This document shows, piece after piece, positions 15,801-23,303 of a stretch of 64,000 nucleotides of DNA. The notes beneath the pieces are model-generated. The model searched no databases. It saw nothing but the letters and a program-made list of their open reading frames with translations, and had not been told where the DNA came from. Source of the DNA: Nonomuraea harbinensis (GTDB lineage: Bacteria; Actinomycetota; Actinomycetes; Streptosporangiales; Streptosporangiaceae); NCBI RefSeq assembly GCF_019396385.1, contig NZ_JAHKRN010000010.1:124001-188000 (forward strand), written 5' to 3'. Each line of letters opens with the position of its first letter. Position 1 is the first letter of the stretch. The translations under genes were made by a program, and so were the position numbers.

Positions 15801-16487
15801 ATGACCTTCGTGCTCGTACACAGCCCCAGCGTGGGCCCGTCCACGTGGGCGCCGGTGGCCCAGGCGCTGGAGCGCCGGGGCCATCAGGCGGTGGTGCCCG
15901 ATCTGACCGGAGTCACCGGGGGCGGCCCGCCGCACTGGCCGCGGATCGTGGAGGCGGTGCGCGCCGCGACGCCCGCCGGGGGCCGGATCGTGCTGGCGGC
16001 CCACAGCAACGCCGGGCTGTTCGTGCCGGTGATCAAGGAAGGGCTGGGCGACCGGGTGGTGGCGTGCGTGTTCGCCGACGCCCATCTGCCGCCCGAGCGC
16101 GGGCTGGTCAGGCCGGGGCAGGACGACTTCCTGCCGTTCCTGCGCGAGCTGGCCGGGGATGACGGCGTGCTGCCGCGCTGGACCGACTGGTGGAGCGAGG
16201 AGGACGTGGCGCCCATGTTCCCTGCGGACCCGGCCGTGCGCGACCGGGTGGTCGCCGAGCAGCCGCGGCTGCCGCTCGGCTTCTACACCGACCCGGTGCC
16301 TGTGCCCGCCGGGTGGGACGCCGTGCGCTGCTCCTTCCTGTGGTTCGGGCCGCCGTACGACACGGTGGCGGAACAGGCGCGGCGGCGCGGCTGGCCCGTG
16401 CTGCGCGTCCCCGGCCGCCACCTCCACCCGGTCGTCGACCCGGAGGCGGTGACCGGCGCGCTGCTCAAGCTCTCCCGCAGGTCGTGA
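15801..16487 (+). CDS. Alpha/beta hydrolase
   Basis: A 228-residue small hydrolase. The first strand gives FVLVHSPSVGPSTW (oxyanion region). The nucleophile elbow is LAAHSNAG, so the Ser is flanked by His and Asn rather than the common GxSxG. The probable acid is in the strand ACVFADAHLP. A His near the C-terminus (VPGRHLHPVVDPEAV) can complete a triad. I prefer the ATG at 15801 over the GTG at 15792. The substrate is unknown. It precedes an ABC exporter operon by about 45 bases, so co-transcription is possible. Confidence 0.85.
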   Translation: MTFVLVHSPSVGPSTWAPVAQALERRGHQAVVPDLTGVTGGGPPHWPRIVEAVRAATPAGGRIVLAAHSNAGLFVPVIKEGLGDRVVACVFADAHLPPERGLVRPGQDDFLPFLRELAGDDGVLPRWTDWWSEEDVAPMFPADPAVRDRVVAEQPRLPLGFYTDPVPVPAGWDAVRCSFLWFGPPYDTVAEQARRRGWPVLRVPGRHLHPVVDPEAVTGALLKLSRRS

Positions 16488-16532
16488 ATTCCTCACTGCC
16501 GCCGCGCGCCCCGGCCGGGAAGAGTCGCAGGC

Positions 16533-17420
16533 ATGACAGCGATCCTGGTGAACGAACTCGTCAAGCGCTACGGCGCCTTCGAGGCGGTGAAGGGCGTCTC
16601 GTTCGAGGTGCCCGCCGGGCAGATCTTCGCCCTGCTCGGCAGGAACGGCGCGGGCAAGACCACGACCGTGGAGGTGCTGGCCGGGTTCCAGCGGCCTGAC
16701 GGCGGCTCGGTGCGGGTGCTCGGCCTCGACCCGGTGGCCGACCGGGCGGCGGTACGGCAGCGTACCGGCGTCATGGTGCAGGAGGCGGGGTTCTTCCCCG
16801 ACCTGACCGTGGCGCAGACCGTCGACACCTGGCGCGACTTCACCTCCGCGCCGCGTCCCCGCGAGGAGGCGCTGGAGCTGGCCGGGCTGAAGGAGAAGGC
16901 GGCGACCAGGGTGCGCCAGCTGTCCGGCGGGGAGAAGCGGCGGCTCGATCTGGCGCTGGCCCTGCTGGGCCGGCCCGACGTGCTGTTCCTCGACGAGCCG
17001 ACCGCCGGCATGGACCCGCGGGCGCGCGTGGACACCTGGGAGGTGGTGCGCGAGCTGGCCCGGCAGGGCACCACGGTCCTGCTGACCACCCACTACCTGG
17101 AGGAGGCGCAGCGGCTGGCCGCCGCCATGGCGATCATGGACGAGGGCGCGGTCGTGGCCGCGGGCGGCATGGCCGAGACGCTGGCCGGGCTGCGCGGCCG
17201 GGTGGCGTTCCGGCTGCCCGCCGGTGTGCGGCCCGATGACCTGCCGCTGCCGGTCTCGCTCGACGGCGAGCTGGCCGTGTGCCGCGCCGACGACCCCGAC
17301 CTGGCCGCCCAGACGCTGCTGACCTGGGCCGCCGGGCGCGGCCTGCGGCTGGCGGGCCTGGAGGTCCGCACCGCCACCCTCGAAGATCTCTTCCTCGACC
17401 TGCCCAGGAGCGCACGATGA
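16533..17420 (+). CDS. ABC exporter ATP-binding protein
   Basis: A 295-residue ATPase of the DrrA/CcmA-like export class. Walker A is LLGRNGAGKTTTVEV (about residue 37), the Q-loop is VMVQEAGFFPDL, the signature LSGGEKRRLDLALAL and Walker B VLFLDEPTAGMDP, with the switch His in TTHYLEEA. A C-terminal extension of about 80 residues is typical of the class. Its stop overlaps the permease ATG by four bases. The two-component system follows, which points to an inducible export system. Confidence 0.93.
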   Translation: MTAILVNELVKRYGAFEAVKGVSFEVPAGQIFALLGRNGAGKTTTVEVLAGFQRPDGGSVRVLGLDPVADRAAVRQRTGVMVQEAGFFPDLTVAQTVDTWRDFTSAPRPREEALELAGLKEKAATRVRQLSGGEKRRLDLALALLGRPDVLFLDEPTAGMDPRARVDTWEVVRELARQGTTVLLTTHYLEEAQRLAAAMAIMDEGAVVAAGGMAETLAGLRGRVAFRLPAGVRPDDLPLPVSLDGELAVCRADDPDLAAQTLLTWAAGRGLRLAGLEVRTATLEDLFLDLPRSAR

Positions 17421-18136
17421 GTCTCGCCGCGACCTACCGGCTCGGCACCCGCCTGTTCTGGAAGGACCGGGGCATGCTCTTCGGCTCGGTCGTCACGCCC
17501 GTGGGCCTGGCCATCGGGCTGCCGGTCCTGATGCGGAACGTCACCAGCGCGGGCGCAGCCGACGTCGCCCATCTCTTCCACGGCATGATCGCGATCGTCC
17601 TGGCGACCACCACGTTCATGACCATGGTCGTCGCCCTCACCATGCGCCGTGACCAGCTCGTGCTCAAGCGGCTGCGTACGACCGAGCTGACCGACGGGCA
17701 GATCCTGGGCGGGCAGATCGCCAGCGTCGTGACCCAGACCGTGGTCATCGTCGCGCTGTCGGCGGTGGCGGTGCGGGTCCTGGCGGGCGTGCCGCTGCCG
17801 GGCGAGCCGCTGCTGTTCGCGGCGGCCGTCGTGGCGGGTTCGGCGGTGATGGCGCTGCTGGCCGCCGCGTACACGGCCGCGATCCCGCGGGCCGAGCTGT
17901 CGGCCGCGTTCGCCATGCCGGTGTTCCTGCTGGCCGGGGTGGGCGCGGGGGCGATGGGGCCGATCCCGCTGCCGTCCCTCGTCCAGACGGCGCTCGACCT
18001 GCTGCCGACCGCCGCCGTGGTCGCCGCGGTGCGCCACGGCGAGGTGCTGGCGCCCGCGCTGAACCTGGCCGCGTGGACCGTGATCGGGGTCGTGAGCCTG
18101 AGGCTCTGGTTCCGGTGGGAGCCGAGGCGCTCATAA
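17417..18136 (+). CDS. ABC-2 type permease
   Basis: A 239-residue membrane protein with six hydrophobic segments, the single-domain ABC-2 layout. It starts at the ATG that overlaps the ATPase stop (ATGA). Residues after segment two (TMRRDQLVLKRLRTTELTDGQILGGQI) are the typical cytoplasmic coupling region (R-R-E...LKRLRTTPL type). It pairs with the ATPase upstream to make a homodimeric exporter. The substrate is unknown; the downstream sensor kinase suggests response to envelope stress, an antibiotic or a lipid change. Confidence 0.9.
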   Translation: MSLAATYRLGTRLFWKDRGMLFGSVVTPVGLAIGLPVLMRNVTSAGAADVAHLFHGMIAIVLATTTFMTMVVALTMRRDQLVLKRLRTTELTDGQILGGQIASVVTQTVVIVALSAVAVRVLAGVPLPGEPLLFAAAVVAGSAVMALLAAAYTAAIPRAELSAAFAMPVFLLAGVGAGAMGPIPLPSLVQTALDLLPTAAVVAAVRHGEVLAPALNLAAWTVIGVVSLRLWFRWEPRRS

Positions 18137-18145
18137 TCTGACGTC

Positions 18146-19231
18146 GTGACCTCCACCTCCGCCCGGCGCATGGCGAGCGGCCTGCTGACCGGCGTCGCCA
18201 TCGCCTACACGCTGCTCGGGCTGCTCTACTACCAGTTCGGCGCGCTGCTCGGCCTTATGGCGACGGCGATGATGCTGACGGTCGTGGCCCTGCACTACGT
18301 GAACATGCGGGCGGGGCTGCGTGGCGGGCGGCCTGCCCTGTTCCCGCTCACGCTGGTGCTGCAGGCGCTGGTCACCTACGTGCCCGACTTCCTGCTGCCG
18401 TCCGGCTACTCGTCGGTGGCGGCGCCGATGCTGGCGGGAAGTGTGCTGGTGCTCCTGCCGCTGCGCTGGGGCGGGCCGCTCGTCGCGGTGATGACGCTGT
18501 ACGGGGCGAACGCGACCTGGGGCGGCCTGCCGTTCGCCATCGTGTCCTTCTTCTTCACCCTCGCCGTGCCCATCACCGGGGCCATGATCTACACGCTGGT
18601 GCGGCTGGCCAGGCTCGCCGCCGACCTGGAGGAGGCCAGGGCGGAGCTGGCCGAGGCGGCGGTCCTGAAGGAGCGGCTGCGCATCTCCCGCGACCTGCAC
18701 GACGGGCTGGGCCGCAGCCTCACCGCCATCGCGCTCAAGGGCGACCTGGCCTCCCGGCTGCTCGACCGCGACCCCGCGTCGGCGCGGGGCGAGGTGACGG
18801 AGCTGGTCCAGGTGGCCAGGGAGGCGGCGCAGGACGTGCGGCAGGTGGCGCGCGGCTACCGGGAGCTGTCGCTGGCGGGCGAGACGGACCGGGCGGTGGC
18901 GCTGCTGGAGTCGTCGGGGGTGCGCTGCCAGGCCCACCTGGCGGACGTGACGCCGCCGAAGCGGTCGGACGAGGCGCTGGCCTGGGCCGTGCGGGAGGCG
19001 GTCACCAACATCCTGCGCCACAGCCACGCCACCACCTGCACGATCACCACGTCGGCCCGTGACGGGCGGGTGCGCCTGGAGGTGGCCGACGACGGCGTCC
19101 CGGACGCTCCTGTCGTCCTCGGGGGCGGGCTGACCGGGCTGGCCGAGCGGGCCACCCAGGCGGGCGGCACCCTCACCGCGGCGCGCGGCGAGACGGGCGG
19201 CTTCCTGCTGGCGATGGAGGTCCCGGCATGA
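18146..19231 (+). CDS. Sensor histidine kinase, NarL/DesK class
   Basis: A 361-residue kinase. Five to six hydrophobic segments fill residues 10-150. A coiled linker precedes the HisKA_3 dimerisation domain with the phosphorylated His in RDLHDGLGRS (H185). The HATPase_c domain has its N-box at AVREAVTNILRHSHAT and glycine boxes at DDGVPD and GGGLTGLAERA. The short loops between membrane segments resemble DesK-type sensors, which read the membrane itself. The GTG start is 9 bases after the permease stop. The stop overlaps the response regulator start (ATGA). Confidence 0.92.
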   Translation: MTSTSARRMASGLLTGVAIAYTLLGLLYYQFGALLGLMATAMMLTVVALHYVNMRAGLRGGRPALFPLTLVLQALVTYVPDFLLPSGYSSVAAPMLAGSVLVLLPLRWGGPLVAVMTLYGANATWGGLPFAIVSFFFTLAVPITGAMIYTLVRLARLAADLEEARAELAEAAVLKERLRISRDLHDGLGRSLTAIALKGDLASRLLDRDPASARGEVTELVQVAREAAQDVRQVARGYRELSLAGETDRAVALLESSGVRCQAHLADVTPPKRSDEALAWAVREAVTNILRHSHATTCTITTSARDGRVRLEVADDGVPDAPVVLGGGLTGLAERATQAGGTLTAARGETGGFLLAMEVPA

Positions 19232-19839
19232 CGGCCATCAGGGTGATGCTGGCCGAGGACATGCACATGATCCGGGCCGCGCTCACCGCGCTGCTGCGCC
19301 TGGAGTCCGACATCGACGTGGTCGCCGAGGTGACGCGCGGCGACGAGATCGTGCCCGCCGCCCTGGAACACCGCCCCGACGTGGCGATCGTGGACATCGA
19401 CCTGCCGGTCGTCGACGGCATCACCGCCGCCGCCGAGCTGCGCGAGCGGCTCCCGGAGTGCCGGATCCTCGTGCTGACCGCGCTCGGGCAGCCAGGCCAG
19501 GTGCGCCGCGCGCTGGCGGCCGGGATCGGGGCGTTCCTGGTCAAGGACGCGCCCGGCCACCGGCTCGCCGACGCCATCCGGCGCACCGCGGCGGGGCTGC
19601 GGGTGCTCGATCCCGAGCTGGTGTCGGCGGCGATGGAGTACGGCGAGAGCCCGCTGACGCCGCGCGAGTCGACCGTGCTCAGGGAGGCCGCCCGGGGCGC
19701 CTCGGCGGAGGAGATCGCCTCCCGCCTGCACCTGTCGCCCGGCACGGTGCGCAACTACCTCACGGGCGCGATCACCAAGACGGGCGCCCGCAACAAGATC
19801 GACGCCATTCGCATCGCGGAAGACGCCGGCTGGCTCTGA
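19228..19839 (+). CDS. NarL/LuxR-family response regulator, partner of the upstream kinase
   Basis: A 203-residue regulator. The receiver acidic pair is E10/D11, the phospho-acceptor D56 (VAIVDIDLP) and the conserved Lys lies in FLVKDA. The LuxR helix-turn-helix at about residues 138-195 reads LTPRESTVLREAARGASAEEIA and GTVRNYLTGAITKTGARN. It overlaps the kinase stop by four bases, giving a complete ABC-ABC-kinase-regulator operon over 3.3 kb. Autoregulation of the operon by the pair is usual for this arrangement. It ends 10 bases before a convergent gene; no clear hairpin is seen. Confidence 0.93.
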   Translation: MTAIRVMLAEDMHMIRAALTALLRLESDIDVVAEVTRGDEIVPAALEHRPDVAIVDIDLPVVDGITAAAELRERLPECRILVLTALGQPGQVRRALAAGIGAFLVKDAPGHRLADAIRRTAAGLRVLDPELVSAAMEYGESPLTPRESTVLREAARGASAEEIASRLHLSPGTVRNYLTGAITKTGARNKIDAIRIAEDAGWL

Positions 19840-19849
19840 TCGCGATCCT

Positions 19850-20155
19850 CTACCACTTGCTGGATCTCACGATGAGGTGCTGCGAACCGTTGACGTTGTT
19901 GCCGCTGCCGGCATGGGTGTTGTTGGACTTGTAGGAACGGATCACGTTGGTGAAGTTTCCGCTGTTGACGGACTTTCCTCTGTTCCAGTAGTTGCCCCGG
20001 TTCCGGGAATTACCCCTGTCCAACGGATGGCTCGCCTCTGCCACGCTGGACGTCGCAGGATTCTGCCGGAGCGCCGGCTCGGCGGGAGAGGCGGGCGTCC
20101 CCGCCGCGAGCAACGCCAGTCCGATACCGGCGATGGCAAGACCAGTCATATGCAT
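19850..20155 (-). CDS. Small secreted Asn/Gly/Ser-repeat protein, paralog of the upstream gene
   Basis: A 101-residue exported protein of no family I recognise. A signal peptide (first about 25 residues, ending near GTPASPAEP) is followed by a linker. Then comes a repeat region of Asn-Gly steps (RGNSRNRGNYWNRGKSVN, SGNFTN, SGNNVNGSQHL). Its last 50 residues align without gaps to the last 50 of the protein at 20192-20599, about half identical, ending NGSQxL(I)VR. It lacks cysteines. An ATG with GGAG five bases before it sets the start. Base composition is clearly less GC-rich than the neighbours. The two genes are 36 bases apart and likely form an operon. Confidence 0.7.
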   Translation of the reverse strand: MHMTGLAIAGIGLALLAAGTPASPAEPALRQNPATSSVAEASHPLDRGNSRNRGNYWNRGKSVNSGNFTNVIRSYKSNNTHAGSGNNVNGSQHLIVRSSKW

Positions 20156-20191
20156 TCACACTCCAATGTTCCCGCTCTTACCGTCGCCGGG

Positions 20192-20599
20192 TCACCGCAC
20201 GAGAGACTGGGATCCGTTGGCCGTGTTCCCGCTGTTGGTCGCGTTGTTGCTCGCTGTGGAGCCGTTCACGTTCGAGAAGTTGCCGCTGTTGATGGGATCC
20301 CCCTCGCTGTAATAATTCCCACTGTTGGTGGAGTTACCGCTGTTTTCTGCGCCGTTGACGCATTTCGTGGGAGAATTAGAGGAAGGCGAGTTGTAGTTGA
20401 CCAGCCGGTTGCCGCAGAAGACGCCGGGGACCATGTGCAACACCGTGCCCAGGTCGGCGCCCAGCAGGCGCGACAGCTCAGAAGGCGCCTGGGGTTCCGG
20501 GTCGGTCGCCGACATACCGGATCCGGCCGTCATCATGCCGGAAGCGGTCATTGCCACGACCATGGCGAGCCGAATCAGATTTCTCTGCAGAGATCCCAC
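20192..20599 (-). CDS. Small secreted Asn/Gly/Ser-repeat protein with a Cys pair
   Basis: A 135-residue exported protein, unrecognised family. I place the start at GTG 20599, which has a strong GGAGG site (20605-20609) five bases upstream; an ATG at 20647 has none. A signal peptide (LQRNLIRLAMVVAMTASGMM) leads to a segment ending at a Cys pair (PGVFCGNRLVNYN and TKCVNG). A tail with repeated NSGN steps follows (ENSGNSTNSGNYY, INSGNFSNVN, TNSGNTANGSQSLVR). Such tails can form beta-solenoid or self-assembling surface layers, but this is inference. Composition is AT-richer than the surroundings. It is followed by its paralog. Confidence 0.72.
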   Translation of the reverse strand: MGSLQRNLIRLAMVVAMTASGMMTAGSGMSATDPEPQAPSELSRLLGADLGTVLHMVPGVFCGNRLVNYNSPSSNSPTKCVNGAENSGNSTNSGNYYSEGDPINSGNFSNVNGSTASNNATNSGNTANGSQSLVR

Positions 20600-20789
20600 T
20601 ACCGCCTCCGAATACCAGTTGCAGGTCGTTTCACGATCGCCGAGCATATAGTCCGCCGCAAAGCGCGCACCACGTTGCCGGCGCCGTGTCGCATTTCCGT
20701 GAACGCCGGCCGAATGAAATAGGCCGAGGATTCAGGAAATTGGCCGCGTCTCATGCGGAACCGGCTGCGAAAGGACCCGTCCAGCCGGG

Positions 20790-21497
20790 TCAGAGGCCGC
20801 GCAGGCGGAGGTAGGCGGCGAGTTCGGCCGTGCCGTCGAGCATCGCCCGGCCGCGCCGCCGGAGGCGGGAGCGCCAGGTGCTCAGCGCTTCCTCCAGCGG
20901 GCCGATCCCGCCGGCTTCCCGGACGTTCGCGATCGCCCCGGCGATCTGACGCAGCGGGTAGCCGCCGCGCCGGAGCTGGCGGGCCAGGTGCGCGTCGCGT
21001 ACCGCGGCGGGCGGGTAGCGGCGGTAGCCGGTCACCGGGTCGCGTTCGGCGTGGAGGATCCCGACCTTCTCCCACTTGCGGAGCGTGGCCGGGTGGATGC
21101 CGAGCCGACGCGCGAGGGCGCCGACGGACGGCGCCCCGCGTACCGGCTCGTCGCCCGCCGGAGCGAGCTCGGTGAGAGCGGCGGTCACCTCGTCCAGCGT
21201 GGCCCGGTCGCGCAGGATCTCGGCGTGGCCCTGGTCGAGGAGGCGGAAGACGGCCTCCTCGTCGCCCGCGTTGGCGGCCCGCAGAATCGCGGCCGCGCCC
21301 TGGTGCCCGAACCCCGGCCGGAGCGCCAGAAAGGCGCGCAGAGCCTGGGCGTGGACCGGCGTGTAGCGGCGGTACCCCTGTTCACCGCGCGGGGCCGGGG
21401 GCAGGATCCCGTCATCCTCGTAGTTGCGCACGGCCTGCGCGGACAGCCCGTGCTCCCGGGCAAGGTCACTGGGCCGAAGCCGGTCAGCGCGCGTCAC
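20790..21497 (-). CDS. Tandem-MerR transcriptional regulator (TioE-like)
   Basis: A 235-residue regulator with two MerR-type winged helices in one chain. The first is at about residues 9-72 (AREHGLSAQAVRNYEDDGIL, GYRRYTP). The second is at about 124-190 (ARRLGIHPATLRKWEKVGIL, GYRRYPPAAVRDA). I recall this arrangement as the TioE type. No Cys cluster for metal binding is seen. I prefer GTG 21497 because GGAGG lies five bases upstream; GTG 21503 would bury that site. The start overlaps the stop of a 17-codon leader ORF (GTGA), and the leader copies this gene's own 5' end. The target is unknown. Confidence 0.85.
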   Translation of the reverse strand: MTRADRLRPSDLAREHGLSAQAVRNYEDDGILPPAPRGEQGYRRYTPVHAQALRAFLALRPGFGHQGAAAILRAANAGDEEAVFRLLDQGHAEILRDRATLDEVTAALTELAPAGDEPVRGAPSVGALARRLGIHPATLRKWEKVGILHAERDPVTGYRRYPPAAVRDAHLARQLRRGGYPLRQIAGAIANVREAGGIGPLEEALSTWRSRLRRRGRAMLDGTAELAAYLRLRGL

Positions 21498-21547
21498 CTG
21501 CACCTCCGGACGAGGTCGCTGGGCCGGAGCCGGTCAGCGCGCATCAC
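21494..21547 (-). CDS. Leader peptide 2, duplicated copy of the merR 5' end
   Basis: A 17-codon ORF, VMRADRLRPSDLVRRCR, nearly equal to the first residues of the regulator it precedes (MTRADRLRPSDLAREHG). It has its own GGAGG site (21553-21557) five bases before GTG. Its TGA overlaps the regulator's GTG by four bases. Because the repeat unit is 50 bases, the copy is shifted one frame and stops exactly at the next start. Translation is inferred, not shown. Confidence 0.45.
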   Translation of the reverse strand: MMRADRLRPSDLVRRCR

Positions 21548-21648
21548 CTGCGCCTCCCGGCGAGGTCGCAGAGCCAGGGCCGGTCGGCGCACTTCACCCC
21601 GTGCCTCCCGGCGAGGTCACTGAGCGAGGACCGGTCGGCGCGCGTCAC
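21544..21648 (-). CDS. Leader peptide 1, two fused duplicated copies of the merR 5' end
   Basis: A 34-codon ORF made of two repeat copies read in one frame: VTRADRSSLSDLAGRHG, then VKCADRPWLCDLAGRRR, then TGA. The first half again resembles the regulator's N-terminus. It has GGAGG at 21654-21658, five bases before GTG. The inner copy has its own site and GTG at 21597. The stop overlaps leader 2's GTG by four bases, giving a chain leader 1 - leader 2 - regulator with GTGA junctions. Whether the peptides matter or only the coupling is unknown. Confidence 0.45.
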   Translation of the reverse strand: MTRADRSSLSDLAGRHGVKCADRPWLCDLAGRRR

Positions 21649-21754
21649 CTGTGCCTCCGCTTCGTGAGCTCCTGGACGGCCGCTCTGTCCGGCGCTGCCG
21701 GATCTGTCCACGTCCGCGACGACGTGCGCGTCCCCTCAGGGCGGATACCGGTTG

Positions 21755-21780
21755 CCTCGGCTCACGGTCGCGAGCCGAGG
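21755..21780 (-). terminator. Probable terminator after the F420 oxidoreductase gene
   Basis: A perfect 9-base stem, CCTCGGCTC (21755-21763) with GAGCCGAGG (21772-21780) and an 8-base loop. It lies 22 bases beyond the npdG stop on the minus strand. With the leader repeats it fills the 300-base stretch between npdG and the MerR gene. Confidence 0.65.
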
Positions 21781-21802
21781 CGCGGTCGTACGGAGGAGGC
21801 CG

Positions 21803-22456
21803 TCAGATGTCGGTGACGCGGATGCCGGCGTGGGCCTTGTAGCGGCGGTTGACCGAGATGATGTTCGCGGTCAGCGCCTCCACCTGGAAGGCGTTGCGCA
21901 GCCGCCCGCCGTAGACGCCGCGCACGCCGGGGATCAGATCGGCCAGCGCCTGCACGGTGTCGGTCGCCTCCCGGTCGTCGCCCAGCACCAGCACGTCGAG
22001 GTCCACCTTCTCCACCGCCGGGTCCATCAGCACGACGGCCGAGACGTGGTGGAACGCCGCCACCACCCGGCTCTCGGGAAGCACCGCCGCCGCCTGCTGG
22101 GCCGCGCTGCCCTCCTCGACGGGCAGCGCGTAGGCGCCCTGCTTGTCGAAGCCCAGCGGGTTCACGCAGTCGACCACGATCTTCCCGGCGAGCTGCGTGG
22201 CCAGCGACTCCAGCAGCGCCTTGTGCCCGTCGTACGGCACCGCCACGATCACGAGGTCGCACTCGGCGGCCACCACGGCGTTCTCCGCCCCGGTGGCCCC
22301 GGCCCCGATGGACTCGGCCGCCTCCCGCGCCCGCTCGGCGCGCCGCGACCCGATCACCACCTTGAGCCCGGCCAGCGCGAACCGCCGCGCCAGCCCCTTC
22401 CCCTGGTCACCGGTGCCGCCCAGAATGCCGATGCTCAGCCCGCTCACGTCAGTCAT
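21803..22456 (-). CDS. npdG: F420-dependent NADP oxidoreductase
   Basis: Transfers hydride between NADPH and the deazaflavin coenzyme F420 in the cytosol, supplying reduced F420. The 217-residue Rossmann protein begins LSIGILGGTGDQGKGLARRFALAG, the typical dinucleotide fingerprint with the GTGDQG loop. SRRAERA follows, the NADP-phosphate contact. Conserved VDCVNPLGFD and VAAFHHVSA occur in the middle. I chose the ATG at 22456; an in-frame ATG at 22468 adds four residues. Neither has a clear ribosome site. Divergent from the hypothetical gene at 22607. Confidence 0.92.
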   Translation of the reverse strand: MTDVSGLSIGILGGTGDQGKGLARRFALAGLKVVIGSRRAERAREAAESIGAGATGAENAVVAAECDLVIVAVPYDGHKALLESLATQLAGKIVVDCVNPLGFDKQGAYALPVEEGSAAQQAAAVLPESRVVAAFHHVSAVVLMDPAVEKVDLDVLVLGDDREATDTVQALADLIPGVRGVYGGRLRNAFQVEALTANIISVNRRYKAHAGIRVTDI

Positions 22457-22606
22457 ACGACGCATCATGCCAGCACGCCATCAGCGCCCACACACGCCCC
22501 CGGCGCGGCGGACGCCACCAGCTGTCAAGGACTGACACGTCGGGGGTGCACGAAGGTCACCGCGAAACCTCTCACCCCGGACGCACCGGTCAGGCACGAT
22601 GGAGCC

Positions 22607-23185
22607 ATGGATTCAGGGGCGGTCGCACACCTGCGGGAAGTCCTCGCGGAGACGGGCTGGGTTGAGCGCACCCGCGAGCTGGGCCGGGCGCTGCGCACCA
22701 CCCGCTCCCCCGGTGGGCTGCTGCTGGTGGGCACGCCCGGCGACGAGCCCTGGCACCTGACCGCGCACCTCACCGACGAGGCCCGCCTGTCCGGCCTGCC
22801 GCAGCTCGCGCCCACCCTGGTCCGCTGGTCACCGCCCGCCGGCGCCCCCGCCCACCTCCGGGTGGGGCTGGAGCGGATCGAGCGTACGGCGCGCGGCGAG
22901 ACGCTGTTCGTGGTGGCCGGGCAGCAGGCGCCGGCCCCGCTCCTGGAGCGGGTCGACGACGCCCGCCGCGTCGGCGCCACCATCCTGGCCCTGGAGAGCG
23001 GCGACGCGGAGCTGGCCGGGCTGGCGCACGACGCGATCGCCGTCCCCGAGCACGCGCCGGTCAGCTTCGACGGCGCCCAGCACCTGGTGAGCATCGCCGC
23101 GGGCGAGATCCCGCAACGGCCCGGGCTACGCGAGCGGCTGGCCCGCCTGCTCGACAAGATGAGCGGCCCCCGCGTCTCCGACTGA
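22607..23185 (+). CDS. Conserved hypothetical protein, SIS-like fold suspected
   Basis: A 192-residue protein I cannot name. Its second half reads like a sugar-isomerase (SIS) Rossmann unit. LFVVAGQQAPAPLLERVDDARRVGATILALESGD is followed by ELAGLAHDAIAVPEH, the same order as in SIS proteins (strand, loop, helix, strand, then LA..AD..). The active-site Ser/Thr cluster of true SIS enzymes is not evident. The first part has PGGLLLVGTPGDEPWHLTAHL. It may be a non-catalytic SIS relative. The ATG at 22607 follows GGAG closely. Monocistronic, between npdG (divergent) and a LysR gene (convergent). Confidence 0.75.
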   Translation: MDSGAVAHLREVLAETGWVERTRELGRALRTTRSPGGLLLVGTPGDEPWHLTAHLTDEARLSGLPQLAPTLVRWSPPAGAPAHLRVGLERIERTARGETLFVVAGQQAPAPLLERVDDARRVGATILALESGDAELAGLAHDAIAVPEHAPVSFDGAQHLVSIAAGEIPQRPGLRERLARLLDKMSGPRVSD

Positions 23186-23303
23186 CAGCGGGCGGCATCT
23201 CGCCGCTCGGCGCGGACTCCGTAGTCGTTCCGCGGCAAGGCGCGCACGACGCCGGCCTGCTGCCCGGCCGCCCCGCTGTCCAGCCGGGCACGCTCCGCGG
23301 TGG

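Larger units (their letters stand above)
21461..21660 (-). repeat. Four tandem imperfect 49-51-base repeats at the 5' end of the tandem-MerR gene
   Basis: Copies at 21461-21510, 21511-21560, 21561-21611 and 21612-21660. Each holds a ribosome site, a GTG and about 14 codons of MerR-like N-terminal sequence. The first copy is the real 5' end of the gene. The two nearest copies are the most alike; the outer ones have drifted. Tandem duplication of a translation-start segment explains it. Confidence 0.85.

Noticed and set aside
19840..19849. Terminator between the response regulator and the convergent repeat-protein gene
   Set aside because: Only a short GATCGCGATC palindrome is present, with no stable stem-loop.
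19850..20599. Chaplin, rodlin or PPE-MPTR identity for the Asn-rich proteins
   Set aside because: The chaplin core (VPVNVCGNTVxVIG-type) and rodlin features are absent, and the proteins are far smaller than PPE proteins.
21461..21660. Tandem repeats looking like a small CRISPR array
   Set aside because: Copies are contiguous with no spacers, imperfect, and each contains the same start codon and N-terminal codons as the regulator.
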